Shown: positions 27,293 to 39,225 of the stretch, one piece after another
Layout of the letters: every line of letters starts with the position of its first letter
How positions within the stretch are numbered: the stretch's first letter is position 1
DNA from: Hydractinia symbiolongicarpus
Lineage: Eukaryota > Cnidaria > Hydrozoa > Anthoathecata > Hydractiniidae
NCBI RefSeq assembly: GCF_029227915.1
Contig: NC_079886.1
Coordinates: forward strand, 3,348,001-3,412,000
Direction: 5' to 3'
Length of the DNA stretch: 64,000 bases
Notes under the pieces: model-generated
What the model saw: only the letters and a program-made list of their open reading frames with translations
What the model was told of the DNA's origin: nothing
The model's database searches: none
Program-made: the position numbers and the translations under genes

Positions 27293-29909
27293 GGACTTAC
27301 TTGAACTGATTTTAGACTTTAACTTTATAAATGTGATAATTGAAACAATTGGACTCCATGAAATAACATTCTTCTTAAATTAGCATGATTGACTGAACTC
27401 AGCGATTACACTGGGCGCTGTGGTAGCGCTTCATTTAAAAATGTAGATATGTAAGTCATTTTTTACTGTGGGACCAATCCTAGCCATTATCGCACGCTGA
27501 AGAAATTGAGACAGTTTCAAAAACTACATTTCATTGACTTTCTAACGGTATCAGTCCGTTTCAGTTACAACAGTTGCGTCAAATATTCGTACCAACATGG
27601 TATTTAGCGATATTTTTCTGATATTACTAGGTTGCATCGCTTTTAACAGTGAAACGATTGACTGTAGGACTTACTTGAACTGATTTTGGACTTTAACTTT
27701 ATAAATGTGATAATTGAAACAATTGGACTCCATGAAATAACATTTTTCTTAAATAAGCATGATTGACGGAACTCAGCGATTACACTGGGCGCTGTGGTAG
27801 CGCTTCATTTAAAAATGTAGATATGTAAGTCATTTTTTACTGTGGGACCAATCCTAGCCATTATCGCACGCTGAAGAAATTGAGACAGTTTCAAAAACTA
27901 CACTTCATTGAGTTTCTAACGGTATCAGTCCGTTTCAGTTACAACAGTTGCGTTAAATATTCGTACCAACATGGTATTTAGCGATATTTTTCTGATATTA
28001 CTAGGTTGCATCGCTTTTAACAGTGAAACGATTGACTGTAGGACTTACTTGAACTGATTTTGGACTTTAACTTTATAAATGTGATAATTGAAACAATTGG
28101 ACTCCATGAAATAACATTCTTCTTAAATTAGCATGATTGACTGAACTCAGCGATTACACTGGGCGCTGTGGTAGCGCTTCATTTAAAAATGTAGATATGT
28201 AAGTCATTTTTTACTGTGGGACCAATCCTAGCCGTTATCGCACGCTGAAGAAATTGAGACAGTTTCAAAAACTACATTTCATTGACTTTTTAACGGTATC
28301 AGTCCATTTCTGTTACAACGGTTGCGTGACATATTCGTACCAACATGGTATTTAGCGATATTTTTCTGATATTACTAGGTTGCATCGCTTTTAACAGTGA
28401 AACGATTGACTGTAGGACTTACTTGAACTGATTTTGGACTTTAACTTTATAAATGTGATAATTGAAACAATTGGACTCCATGAAATAACATTTTTCTTAA
28501 ATTACCATGATTGACGGAACTCAGCGATTACACTGGGCGCTGTGGTAGCGCTTCATTTAAAAATGTAGATATGTAAGTCATTTTTTACTGTGGGACCAAT
28601 CCTAGCCGTTATCGCACGCTGAAGAAATTGAGAAAGTTTCAAAAACTACATTTCATTGACTTTCTAACGGTATCAGTCCGTTTCAGTTACAACAGTTGCG
28701 TCAAATATTCGTACCAACATGGTATTTAGCGATATTTTTCTGATATTACTAGGTTGCATCGCTTTTAACAGTGAAACGATTGACTGTAGGACTTACTTGA
28801 ACTGATTTTGGACTTTAACTTTATAAATGTGATAATTGAAACAATTGGACTCCATGAATTAACATTCTTCTTAAATTAGCATGATTGACGGAACTCAGCG
28901 ATTACACTGGGCGCTGTGGTAGCGCTTCATTTAAAAATGCAGATATGTAAGTCATTTTTTACTGTGGGACCAATCCTAGCCGTTATCGCACGCTGAAGAA
29001 ATTGAGACAGTTTCAAAAACTACATTCCATTGACTTTCTAACGGTATCAGTCCGTTTCAGTTACAACAGTTGCGTGACATATTCGTACCAACATGGTATT
29101 TAGCGATATTTTTCTGATATTACTAGGTTGCATCGCTTTTAACAGTGAGACGATTGACTGTAGGACTTAGTTGAACTGATTTTGGACTTTAACTTTATAA
29201 ATGTGATAATTGAAACAATTGGACTCCATGAAATAACATTCTTCTTAAATTAGCATGATTGACTGAACTCAGCGATTACACTGGGCGCTGTGGTAGCGCT
29301 TCATTTAAAAATGTAGATATGTAAGCCATTTTTTCTGTGGGACCAATCCTAACCGTTATCGCACGCTGAAGAAATTGAGACAGTTTCAAAAACTACATTT
29401 CATTGACTTTCTAACGGTATCAGTCCGTTTCTGTTACAACGGTTGCGTGACATATTCGTACCAACATGGTATTTAGCGATATTTTTCTGATATTACTAGG
29501 TTGCATCGCTTTTAACAGTGAAACGATTGACTGTAGGACTTACTTGAACTGATTTTGGACTTTAACTTTATAAATGTGATAATTGAAACAATTGGACTCC
29601 ATGAAATAACATTTTTCTTAAATTAGCATGATTGACGGAACTCAGCGATTACACTGGGCGCTGTGGTTGCGCTTCATTTAAAAATGTAGATATGTAAGTC
29701 ATTTTTTACTGTGGGACCAATCCTAGCCGTTATCGCACGCTGAAGAAATTGAGACTGTTTCAAAAACTACATTTCATTGACTTTCTAACGGTATTAGTCC
29801 GTTTCAGTTACAACAGTTGCGTCAAATATTCGTACCAACATGGTATTTAGCGATATTTTTCTGATATTACTAGGTTGCATCGCTTTTAACAGTGAAACGA
29901 TTGACTGTA

Positions 29910-30052
29910 CTACATTTCATTGACTTTCTAACGGTATCAGTCCGTTTCAGTTACAACAGTTGCGTCAAATATTCGTACCAACATGGTATTTAGCGATATT
30001 TTTCTGATATTACTAGGTTGCATCGCTTTTAACAGTGAAACGATTGACTGTA
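29910..30052. repeat. 143 bp half-monomer, second copy of the same deletion
   Basis: The junction 'ttgactgtactacatttc' recurs at 29901 with the half-monomer at 29767-29909 repeated at 29910-30052. The breakpoint is identical to the one at 27149/27150 and lies exactly 2760 bp away, so the deletion came first and was copied with the HOR unit. Confidence 0.9.
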
Positions 30053-31100
30053 GGACTTACTTGAACTGATTTTAGACTTTAACTTTATAAATGTGATAAT
30101 TGAAACAATTGGACTCCATGAAATAACATTCTTCTTAAATTAGCATGATTGACTGAACTCAGCGATTACACTGGGCGCTGTGGTAGCGCTTCATTTAAAA
30201 ATGTAGATATGTAAGTCATTTTTTACTGTGGGACCAATCCTAGCCATTATCGCACGGTGAAGAAATTGAGACAGTTTCAAAAACTACATTTCATTGACTT
30301 TCTAACGGTATCAGTCCGTTTCAGTTACAACAGTTGCGTCAAATATTCGTACCAACATGGTATTTAGCGATATTTTTCTGATATTACTAGGTTGCATCGC
30401 TTTTAACAGTGAAACGATTGACTGTAGGACTTACTTGAACTGATTTTGGACTTTAACTTTATAAATGTGATAATTGAAACAATTGGACTCCATGAAATAA
30501 CATTTTTCTTAAATAAGCATGATTGACGGAACTCAGCGATTACACTGGGCGCTGTGGTAGCGCTTCATTTAAAAATGTAGATATGTAAGTCATTTTTTAC
30601 TGTGGGACCAATCCTAGCCGTTATCGCACGCTGAAGAAATTGAGACAGTTTCAAAAACTACACTTCATTGAGTTTCTAACGGTATCAGTCCGTTTCAGTT
30701 ACAACAGTTGCGTCAAATATTCGTACCAACATGGTATTTAGCGATATTTTTCTGATATTACTAGGTTGCATCGCTTTTAACAGTGAAATGATTGACTGTA
30801 GGACTTACTTGAACTGATTTTGGACTTTAACTTTATAAATGTGATAATTGAAACAATTGGACTCCATGAAATAACATTCTTCTTAAATTAGCATGATTGA
30901 CTGAACTCAGCGATTACACTGGGCGCTGTGGTAGCGCTTCATTTAAAAATGTAGATATGTAAGTCATTTTTTACTGTGGGACCAATCCTAGCCGTTATCG
31001 CACGCTGAAGAAATTGAGACAGTTTCAAAAACTACATTTCATTGACTTTCTAACGGTATCAGTCCGTTTCTGTTACAACGGTTGCGTGACATATTCGTAC

Positions 31101-34100
31101 CAACATGTGTTTAGCGATATTTTTTTGATATTACTAGGTTGTATTGCTTTTAACAGTGAAGCGATTGACTGTGGGACTTAATTGAACTGATTTTGGACTT
31201 TAACTTTATAAGTGTGATAATTGAGAAAATTGAACTCCAAGAAATAACAATGTTCTGAATTTGACATGATTGCTAGAACTCAGCGGTTACACTGGGCGCT
31301 GTGGTAGCGTTTCATTTAAAAATGCAGATAAATAAGTCATTTTTTACTGTAGGTCCAATCCTAGCCGTTATCGCACGCTGAAGAAATTGAGACAGTTTCA
31401 AAAACTACATTTCATTGACTTTCTAACGGTATCAGTCCGTTTCAGTTACAACAGTTGCGTCAAATATTCGTACCAACATGGTATTTAGCGATATTTTTCT
31501 GATATTACTAGGTTGCATCGCTTTTAACAGTGAAACGATTGACTGTAGGACTTACTTGAACTGATTTTGGACTTTAACTTTATAAATGTGATAATTGAAA
31601 CAATTGGACTCCATGAAATAACATTCTTCTTAAATTAGCATGATTGACTGAACTCAGCGATTACACTGGGCGCTGTGGTAGCGCTTCATTTAAAAATGTA
31701 GATATGTAAGTCATTTTTTACTGTGGGACCAATCCTAGCCGTTATCGCACGCTGAAGAAATTGAGACAGTTTCAAAAACTACATTTCATTGACTTTTTAA
31801 CGGTATCAGTCCATTTCTGTTACAACGGTTGCGTGACATATTCGTACCAACATGGTATTTAGCGATATTTTTCTGATATTACTAGGTTGCATCGCTTTTA
31901 ACAGTGAAACGATTGACTGTAGGACTTACTTGAACTGATTTTGGACTTTAACTTTATAAATGTGATAATTGAAACAATTGGACTCCATGAATTAACATTC
32001 TTCTTAAATTAGCATGATTGACGGAACTCAGCGATTACACTGGGCGCTGTGGTAGCGCTTCATTTAAAAATGCAGATATGTAAGTCATTTTTTACTGTGG
32101 GACCAATCCTAGCCGTTATCGCACGCTGAAGAAATTGAGACAGTTTCAAAAACTACATTCCATTGACTTTCTAACGGTATCAGTCCGTTTCAGTTACAAC
32201 AGTTGCGTCAAATATTCGTACCAACATGGTATTTAGCGATATTTTTCTGATATTACTAGGTTGCATCGCTTTTATCAGTGAAACGATTGACTGTAGGACT
32301 TACTTGAACTGATTTTGGACTTTAACTTTATAAATGTTATAATTGAAACAATTGGACTCCATGAAATAACATTCTTCTTAAATTAGCATGATTGACTGAA
32401 CTCAGCGATTACACTGGGCGCTGTGGTAGCGCTTTATTTACAAATGTAGATACGTAAGTCATTTTTTACTGTGGGACCAATCCTAGCCGTTATCGCACGC
32501 TGAAGAAATTGAGACAGTTTCAAAAACTACATTTCATTGACTTTTTAACGGTATCAACCCGTTTCTGTTACAACGGTTGCGTGACATATTCGTACCAACA
32601 TGGTATTTAGCGATATTTTTCTGATATTACTATGTTGCATCGCTTTTAACAGTGAAACGATTGACTGTAGGACTTACTTGAACTGATTTTGAACTTTAAC
32701 TTTATAAATGTGATAATTGAAACAATTAACCTCCATGAAATAACATTTTTCTTAAATAAGCATGATTGACGGAACTCAGCGATTACACTGGGCCCTGTGG
32801 TAGCGCTTCATTTAAAAATGTAGATATGTAAGTCATTTTTTACTGTGGGACCAATCCTAGCCGTTATCGCACGCTGAAGAAATTGAGACAGTTTCAAAAA
32901 CTACATTTCATTGACTTTCTAACGGTATCACTCCGTTTCAGTTACAACAGTTGCGTCAAATATTCGTACCAACATGGTATTTAGCGATATTTTTCTGATA
33001 TTACTAGGTTGCATCGCTTTTAACAGTGAAACGATTGACTGTAGGACTTACTTGAACTGATTTTGGACTTTAACTTTATAAATGTGATAATTGAAACAAT
33101 TGGACTCCATGAAATAACATTCTTCTTAAATTAGCATGATTGACTGAACTCAGCGATTACACTGGGCGCTGTGGTAGCGCTTCATTTAAAAATGTAGATA
33201 TGTAAGTCATTTTTTACTGTGGGACCAATCCTAGCCGTTATCGCACGCTGAAGAAATTGAGACAGTTTCAAAAACTACATTTCATTGACTTTCTAACGGT
33301 ATCAGTCCGTTTCTGTTACAACGGTTGCGTGACATATTCGTACCAACATGTATTTAGCGATATTTTTCTGATATTACTAGGTTGTATCGCTTTTAACACT
33401 GAAACGATTGACTGTGGGACTTAATTGAACTGATTTTGGACTTTAACTTTATAAGTGTGATAATTGAGAAAATTGAACTCCAAGAAATAACAATGTTCTG
33501 AATTTGACATGATTGCTAGAACTCAGCGGTTACACTGGGCGCTGTGGTAGCGCTTCATTTAAAAATGCAGATAAATAAGTCATTTTTTACTGTAGGTCCA
33601 ATCCTAGCTGTTATCGCACGCAGAAGAAATAGGGACAGTTTCAAAAACTACATTTCATTGACTTTCTAACGGTATCAGTCCGTTTCAGTTACAACAGTTG
33701 CGTCACATATTCGTACCAACATGTATTTAGCGATATTTTTCTGATATTACTAGGTTGTATCGCTTTTAACAGTGAAACGATTGACTGTGGGAATTACTTA
33801 ACTGATTTTGGACTTTAACTTTATAAATGTGATAATTGAAACAATTGGACTCCATGAAATAACATTCTTCTTAAATTAGCATGATTGACGGAACTCAGCG
33901 ATTACATTGGGCGCTGTGGTAGCGCTTCATTTAAAAATGTAGATATGTAAGTCATTTTTTACTGTGGGACCAATCCTAGCCGTTATCGCACGCTGAAGAA
34001 ATTGAGACAGTTTCAAAAACTACATTTCATTGACTTTCTAACGGTATCAGTCCGTTTCAGTTACAACAGTTGCGTCAAATATTCGTACCATCATGGTATT

Positions 34101-35124
34101 TAGCGATATTTTTCTGATATTACTAGGTTGCATTGCTTTTAACAGTGAAACGATTGACTGTAGGACTTACTTGAACTGATTTTGGACTTTAACTTTATAA
34201 ATGTGATAATTGAAACAATTGGACTCCATGAAATAACATTCTTCTTAAATTAGCATGATTGACTGAACTCAGCGATTACACTGGGCGCTGTGGTAGCGCT
34301 TCATTTAAAAATGTAGATATGTAAGTCATTTTTTACTGTGGGACCAATCCTAGCCGTTATCGCACGCTGAAGAAATTGAGACAGTTTCAAAAACTACATT
34401 TCATTGACTTTTTAACGGTATCAGTCCGTTTCTGTTACAACGGTTGCGTGACATATTCGTACCAACATGGTATTTAGCGATATTTTTCTGATATTACTAG
34501 GTTGCATCGATTTTAACAGTGAAACGATTGACTGTAGGACTTACTTGAACTGATTTTGGACTTTAACTTTATAAGTGTGATAATTGAGACAATTGGACTC
34601 CAAGAAATAACAATGTTCTGAATTTGACATGATTGCTAGAGCTCAGCGATTACACTGGGCGCTGTGGTAGCGCTTCATTTAAAAATGCAGATAAATAAGT
34701 CATTTTTTACTGTAGGTCCAATCCTAGCTGTTATCGCACGCAGAAGAAATAGGGACAGTTTCAAAAATTACATTTCATTGACTTTCTAACGGTATCAGTC
34801 CGTTTCAGTTACAACAGTTGCGTCACATATTCGTACCAACATGTATTTACCGATATTTTTCTGATATTACTAGGTTGTATCGCTTTTAACAGTGAAACGA
34901 TTGACTGTGGGAATTAATTGAACTGATTTTGGACTTTAACTTTATAAGTGTGATAACTGAGACAATTGGACTCCAAGAAATAACAATGTTCTGAATTTGA
35001 CATGATTGCCAGAGCTCAGCGATTACACTGGGCGCTGTGGTAGCGCTTCATTTAAAAATGCAGATAAATAAGTCATTTTTTACTGTAGGACCATCCTAGC
35101 TGTTATCGCACGTTGAAGAAATAG
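31101..35124. repeat. Class B-rich mosaic passing into class A, with partial re-copies of block 5
   Basis: Anchors: A 31189; B 31563, 31937, 32311, 32685, 33059; A 33432; B 33804, 34178; B/A chimera 34552; A 34925. The A monomers at 31189 and 33432 share 'gagaaaattgaactccaag' and 'cagcggttac' and stand 2243 bp apart. The monomer at 31563 matches 28056 (offset 3507 bp, including 'gactttttaacgg' and 'gtccatttctg'). The next one, 31937, matches 28804 ('ccatgaattaac', 'ctacattccattg'; offset about 3133 bp). So one monomer present at 28430 was dropped between them. 'cgcagaagaaataggg' at about 33617 and 34739 marks a 3-monomer repeat. Confidence 0.75.
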
Positions 35125-35668
35125 AGACAGTTTCAAAAACTACATTTCATTGACTTTCTAACGGTATCAGTCCGTTTCAGTTACAACGGTTGCGTCACAT
35201 ATTCGTACCAACATGTATTTAGCGATATTTTTCTAATATTACTAGGTTGTATCGCTTTTAACAGTGAAACGATTGACTGTGGGAATTAATTGAACTGATT
35301 TTGGACTTTAACTTTATAAGTGTGATAACTGAGACAATTGGACTCCAAGAAATAACAATGTTCTGAATTTGACATGATTGCCAGAGCTCAGCGATTACAC
35401 TGGGCGCTGTGGTAGCGCTTCATTTAAAAATGCAGATAAATAAGTCATTTTTTACTGTAGGACCATCCTAGCTGTTATTGCACGTTGAAGAAATAGAGAC
35501 AGTTTCAAAAACTACATTTCATTGACTTTCTAACGGTATCAGTCCGTTTCAGTTACAACGGTTGCGTCACATATTCGTACCAACATGTATTTAGCGATAT
35601 TTTTCTGATATTACTAGGTTGTATCGCTTTTAACAGTGAAACGATTGACTGTGGGAATTAATTGAACT
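34925..35668. repeat. Tandem single-monomer duplication of class A, ~372 bp
   Basis: The A monomers at 34925 and 35297 share 'gtgataactgagac', 'gattgccagagctc' and the one-base deletion 'taggaccatcctag' (35087 and 35459), at an offset of 372 bp. The same pair of markers recurs at 39398-39560 as part of the 11-mer copy. The two differ at 'gttatcgcacgttg' against 'gttattgcacgttg'. Confidence 0.8.
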
Positions 35669-38600
35669 GATTTTTGACTTTTACTTTATAAGTGTGATAA
35701 TTGAGACAATTGGACTCCAAGAACAAACAATGTTCTGAATTTGACATGATTGCTAGAGCTCAGCGATTACACTGGGCGCTGTGGTAGCGCTTCATTTAAA
35801 AATGCAGATAAATAAGTCATTTTTTACTGTAAGACCAATCCTAGCTGTTATCGCACGCTGAAAAAATAGAGACAGTTTCAAAAACTACATTTCGTTGACT
35901 TTCTAACGGTATCAGTCCGTTTCTGTTACAACGGTTGCGTCACATATTCGTACCAACATGTATTTAGCGATACTTTTTTGATATTACTAGATTGCATCGC
36001 TTTTAACAGTGAAACGATTGACTGTGGGACTTAATTGAACTGATTTTGGACTTTAACTTTATAAATGTGATAATTGAAACAATTGGACTCCATGCAATAA
36101 CATTCTTCTTAAATTAGCATGATTGCCGGTACTCAACGATTACACTGGGCGCTGTGGCAGCGCTTCATTTAAAAGTGTAGATATATTAGTCATTTTTTAC
36201 TGTGGGACCAATCCTAGCCGTTATCGCACGCTGAAGAAATTGAGACAGTTTCAAAAACTACATTTCATTGACTTTCTAAAGGTATCAGTCCGTTTCTGTT
36301 ACAACGGTTGCGTCACATATTCGTACCAACATGTATTTAGCGATACTTTTTTGATATTACTAGATTGCATCGCTTTTAACAGTGAAACGATTGACTGTGG
36401 GACTTAATTGAACTGATTTTGGACTTTAACTTTATAAATGTGATAATTGAAACAATTGGACTCCATGCAATAACATTCTTCTTAAATTAGCATGATTGCC
36501 GGTACTCAGCGATTACACTGGGCGCTGTGGCAGCGCTTCATTTAAAAGTGTAGATATATTAGTCATTTTTTACTGTGGGACCAATCCTAGCCGTTATCGC
36601 ACGCTGAAGAAATTGAGACAGTTTCAAAAACTACATTTCACTGACTTTCTAAAGGTATCAGTCCGTTTCTGTTACAACGGTTGCGTGACATATTCGTACC
36701 AACATGTGTTTAGCGATATTTTTCTGATATTACTAGGTTGTATCGCTTTTAACAGTGAAACGATTGACTGTGGGACTTAATTGAACTGATTTTGGACTTT
36801 AACTTTATAAGTGTGATAATTAAGGAAATTGAACTCCAAGAAAAAACAATGTTCTGAATTTGACATGATTGCTAGAACTCAGGGATTACACTGGGCGCTG
36901 TGGTAGCGCTTCATTTAAAAATGCAGATCAATAAGTCATTTTTTACTGTAGGGCCAATCCTAGCTGTTATCGCACGCAGAAGAAATAGAGACAGTTTCAA
37001 AAACTACATTTCATTGACTTTCTAACGGTATCAGTCCGTTTCAGTTACAACGGTTGCGTCACAAATTCGTACCAACATGTATTTAGCGATATTTTTCTGA
37101 TATCACTAGGTTGTATCGCTTTTAACAGTGAAACGATTGACTGTGGGAATTAATTGAACTGATTTTGGACTTTAACTTTATAAGTGTGATAATTGAGACA
37201 ATTGGACTCCAAGAAATAACAATGTTTTGAATTTGACATGATTGCTAGAGCTCAGCGATTACACTGGGCGCTGTGGTAGCGCTTCATTTAAAAATGCAGA
37301 TAAATAAGTCATTTTTTACTGTAGAACCAATCCTAGCTGTTATCGCACGCTGAAGAAATAGAGACAGTTTCAAAAACTATATTTCATTGACTTTCTAACG
37401 GTATCAGTCCGTTTCTGTTACAACGGTTGCGTCACATATTCGTACCAACATGTATTTAGCGATACTTTTCTGATATTACTAGATTGCATCGCTTTTAACA
37501 GTGAAACGATTGACTGTGGGACTTAATTGAACTGATTTTGGACTGTGAGCGTACAAATGTGATGAATGAGACAATTTGACTCCATGAAATAACACTCTTC
37601 TTAAATTGGCATAATTGCCGGAACTCTGCGATTAAACTGGGCGCTGTGGTAGCGCTTCATTTAAAAATGTAGATAAATAACTCATTTTTTACTGTAGGAC
37701 CAATCCTTACCCGTTATCGCACGCTAAAAAAATAGAAACAGTTTCAAAAACTACATTTCATTGACTTTCTATCGGTATCAGTCCATTTCTGTTACAACGG
37801 TTGCGTCACATATTCGTACCAACATGTATTTAGCGATGTTTTTCTGATAATATTAGGTTGCATCGCTTTTAACAGTGAAACGATTGACTGCAGGACTTAC
37901 TTGAACTGATTTTGGACTTTAACTTTATAAATGTGATAATTGAAACAATTGGAGTCCATGCAATAACATTCTTCTTAAATTGGCATGATTGCCGGTACTC
38001 AGCGATTACACTGGGCGCTGTGGCAGCGCTTCATTTAAAAGTGTAGATATATTAGTCATTTTTTACTGTGGGACCAATCCTAGCCGTTATCGCACGCTGA
38101 AGAAATTGAGACAGTTTCAAAAAGTACATTTCATTGACTTTCTAACGGTATCAGTCCGTTTCTGTTACAACGGTTGCGTGACATATTCGTACCAACATGT
38201 GTTTAGCGATATTTTTCTGATATTACTAGGTTGTATCGCTTTTAACAGTGAAACGATTGACTGTGGGACTAAATTGAACTGATTTTGGACTTTAACTTTA
38301 TAAGTGTGATAATTAAGGAAATTGAACTCCAAGAAAAAACAATGTTCTGAATTTGACATGATTGCTAGAACTCAGCGATTACACTGGGCGCTGTGGTAGC
38401 GCTTCATTTAAAAATGCAGATCAATAAGTCATTTTTTACTGTAGGGCCAATCCTAGCTGTTATCGCACGCTGAAGAAATAGAGACAGTTTCAAAAACTAC
38501 ATTTCATGACTTTCTAACGGTATCAGTCCGTTTCAGTTACAACGGTTGCGTCTCATTTTCGTACCAACGTGTATTTAGCGATGTTTTTCTGATAATACTA

Positions 38601-39225
38601 GGTTGCATCGCTTTTAACAGTGAAACGATTGACTGCAGGACTTACTTGAACTGACTTTGGACTTTAACTTTATAAATGTGATAATTGAAACAATTGGACT
38701 CCATGCAATAACATTCTTCTTAAATTGGCATGATTGACGGAACTCAGCTATTACACTGGGCGCTGTGGTAGCGCTTCATTTAAAAATGTAGATATGTAAG
38801 TCAGTTTTTACTGTGGGACCACTCTCAGCCGTTATCGCACGCTGAAGAAATATATACAGTTTTAAAAACTACATTTCGTTGACTTTCTATCGGTATCAGT
38901 CCGTTTCTGTTACTACAGTTGCGTCACATATTCGTACCAACGTGTATTTGGCGATGTTTTTCTGATAATACTAGGTTGCATCGCTTTTAACAGTGAAACG
39001 ATTGACTGCAGACTTACTTGAACTGACTTTGGACTTTAACTTTATAAATGTGATAATTGAAACAATTGGACTCCATGCAATAACATTCTTCTTAAATTGG
39101 CATGATTGACGGAACTCAGCTATTACAATGGGCGCTGTGGTAGCGCTTCATTTAAAAATGTAGATATGTAGGTCATTTTTTTGTGTGGGGACAATCCTAG
39201 CCGTTATCGCACGCTGAAGAAATTG
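35125..39225. repeat. Higher-order repeat block 6, copy 1: 11-monomer unit of ~4101 bp
   Basis: Class order from 35297 is A, A, B, B, A, A, C, B, A, B, B (anchors 35297, 35669, 36042, 36415, 36788, 37161, 37534, 37908, 38281, 38653, 39025). The next copy has the same order at 39398, 39770, 40143, 40516, 40889, 41262, 41635, 42008, 42381, 42753, 43125. The offset is 4100-4101 bp. Shared private strings include 'ttctaatattac', 'gatacttttttgatatt', 'ccggtactcaacg', 'gtgagcgtacaaatg', 'ctaaaaaaatagaaac' and 'tttttttgtgtgggg'. The B pair at 36042/36415 is itself a single-monomer tandem duplication of 373 bp. The left edge of the match falls between about 35093 and 35231. Confidence 0.9.

Larger units (their letters stand above)
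26307..31100. repeat. Higher-order repeat block 5: 2760 bp unit of 7 monomers plus a 143 bp half-monomer
   Basis: Sequence from 26307 to about 28340 matches 29067 to about 31100 at an exact offset of 2760 bp. Examples are 'gtaagccattttttctgtgg' at 26561 and 29321 and the deletion junction 'ttgactgtactacatttc' at 27141 and 29901. All monomers are class B (26418, 26791, 27308, 27682, 28056, 28430, 28804 | 29178, 29551, 30068, 30442, 30816). The unit length is not a multiple of 373 bp because of the half-monomer. The right end of copy 2 leaves the match at about 31100 ('caacatgtgttt' against 'caacatggtattt'). Small differences between copies include 'gcacggtgaag' (30253) and 'gtgaaatgattg' (30783). 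Confidence 0.92.

Noticed and set aside
36123-36407. 94-97 codon plus-strand open frames (also at 36496, 37989, 40224, 40597, 42089, 44325, 46561, 52885, 56229, 59586)
   Set aside because: They start at TTG, lie inside single satellite monomers and recur at the HOR offsets (373, 2236, 3357, 4101 bp). Other monomers of the same array break the frame with stops or a one-base insertion. No known domain is recognisable.
38165-38359. 64 codon minus-strand frames at 38165, 42265, 44501, 46737 and 62877
   Set aside because: They are antisense to the satellite and short; the first four recur at the 4100 and 2236 bp offsets of one monomer. An ATG is present in the first four, but nothing else supports coding.
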